DNA from: CAZABG01 sp964460985
Lineage (GTDB): Bacteria; Chlamydiota; Chlamydiia; Chlamydiales; Parachlamydiaceae
DNA: 14,043 nt
Direction: 5' to 3'
Assembly: GCA_964460985.1 (NCBI GenBank)
Contig: CAYWQX010000047.1
Location: forward strand, 1 to 14,043
The notes below the pieces were generated by a model, which saw nothing but the letters and a program-made list of their open reading frames with translations, did no database searches and was not told the origin of the DNA. Positions 13,556 through 14,043 of this stretch are shown in pieces. Both the position numbers and the translations under genes were made by a program. Positions within the stretch are counted from its first letter, which is position 1; each line of letters begins with the position of its first letter.

Positions 13556-14043
13556 ATACTCTGGCAGCGGTTATTTTTCTTTGCATAGTCCATTTAAGCA
13601 TGGGCTTCTTTTCTAGGTTTAATCAGGCGAGGATTTTGTCTTTTGGCGGGGGTGTGGCAATTGCCTTCATTTTTGTAGATCTTCTCCCTAAGCTTTGTTT
13701 AAACGATCAAATCGTTGTAAATGCCGGCATTCTTCCATTTTTAGAAAGACATGTCTATATCCTTGCTTTAACGGGTTTTCTCGTCTCTTATATGGTCGAG
13801 AAAAAAAGGTCCGAGAGTTTTTCTTTTCTGAGCTATCTGATCTTTAATTTCATGATTGGATATGCCATTGCTGACAAGAATGATCCCGATGTGCGGCCTC
13901 TCATCCTTTTTTCGGTAGCTATAGGGCTGCACACTTTTACAACTGATTTCGCTATGCGAGAAAAGCACCCCCAAAAATATCAAAGTTTAATTCGATGGGC
14001 GGCGGTTTTTTCTTTGCTTGCAGGATGGACTTTAAACCTGTGG
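13552..14043 (+). CDS. polytopic membrane protein resembling ZIP-like metal transporters (partial, cut by window edge)
   Basis: An open frame from the ATG at 13552 continues without a stop to the last base, giving at least 164 residues. It overlaps the macrodomain stop as ATGA and has no separate ribosome binding site, so translation is probably coupled. Predicted membrane helices lie at about 3-19, 29-47 (FGGGVAIAFIFVDLLPKL), 68-83, 90-107, 116-130 and 147-164. The segment VDLLPKL, the motif GLHTFTTDFAMREKHPQKY and the following hydrophobic RWAAVFSLLAGW resemble a family of small ZIP-like hypothetical proteins in bacteria. The classical ZIP metal motif HNxxD / HExPH is not present in that form. 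Metal transport is therefore only a family-level suggestion. The C-terminus is missing. Confidence 0.7.
   Translation, partial: MNTLAAVIFLCIVHLSMGFFSRFNQARILSFGGGVAIAFIFVDLLPKLCLNDQIVVNAGILPFLERHVYILALTGFLVSYMVEKKRSESFSFLSYLIFNFMIGYAIADKNDPDVRPLILFSVAIGLHTFTTDFAMREKHPQKYQSLIRWAAVFSLLAGWTLNLW

Noticed and set aside
13768..13983. Minus-strand open frame at the right end
   Set aside because: It is antisense to the ZIP-like gene, whose frame is open from 13552 to the edge with clear membrane helices.

Overview
The window most likely comes from an amoeba-associated member of the Chlamydiota (Parachlamydia/Criblamydia/Waddlia-like). This is inferred from gene content: two F-box proteins, ankyrin repeats, a tandem array of eukaryotic-like protein kinases, small lipoproteins and a Gram-negative tripartite exporter. 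No rRNA, tRNA, CRISPR array, transposase or phage gene was seen.

Left part (1-4740, all minus strand, read right to left). A short GC-rich repeat lies at the left edge (1-132). Next is a four-gene exporter operon in the order permease (2958-4097), HlyD-type adaptor (2101-2961), TolC-type outer-membrane channel (825-2117) and ATPase (148-828), with successive genes overlapping. Together they encode a complete DevBCA/MacAB-like ABC efflux machine spanning both membranes. Upstream are two paralogous tiny lipoprotein genes (4273-4494 and 4513-4740) that end in a strong hairpin terminator (4240-4265). Their coiled coils repeat every seven residues with Ile/Val at one core position and mostly Asn/Ser/Thr at the other.

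Middle (4822-7007, minus strand). An F-box plus beta-propeller-like protein (probable host-ubiquitin-system effector) and the housekeeping radical SAM methyltransferase RlmN.

Right-middle (7046-11943, plus strand). A promoter that overlaps the rlmN start codon drives four consecutive divergent protein-kinase-like genes. The first three are translationally coupled by 4-bp overlaps. The fourth has its ribosome binding site inside a predicted leader hairpin. They are followed by a D-amino-acid-oxidase-like flavoprotein whose normally C-terminal RPxR...HNYGHGG segment sits at the N-terminus, before the FAD-binding Rossmann motif, so it looks like a natural circular permutant. The kinases show uneven loss of canonical motifs (glycine loop, VAIK lysine, HRD, APE).

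Right end (12018-14043). An F-box plus ankyrin protein on the minus strand is divergent from a YmdB-type macrodomain (O-acetyl-ADP-ribose deacetylase) gene. The latter overlaps by 4 bp a ZIP-like polytopic membrane protein gene that runs off the window edge.

The parts most worth pursuing are the four-kinase array with its permuted flavoprotein, the two F-box proteins with different recognition domains on either side of it, and the lipoprotein pair with polar core layers.
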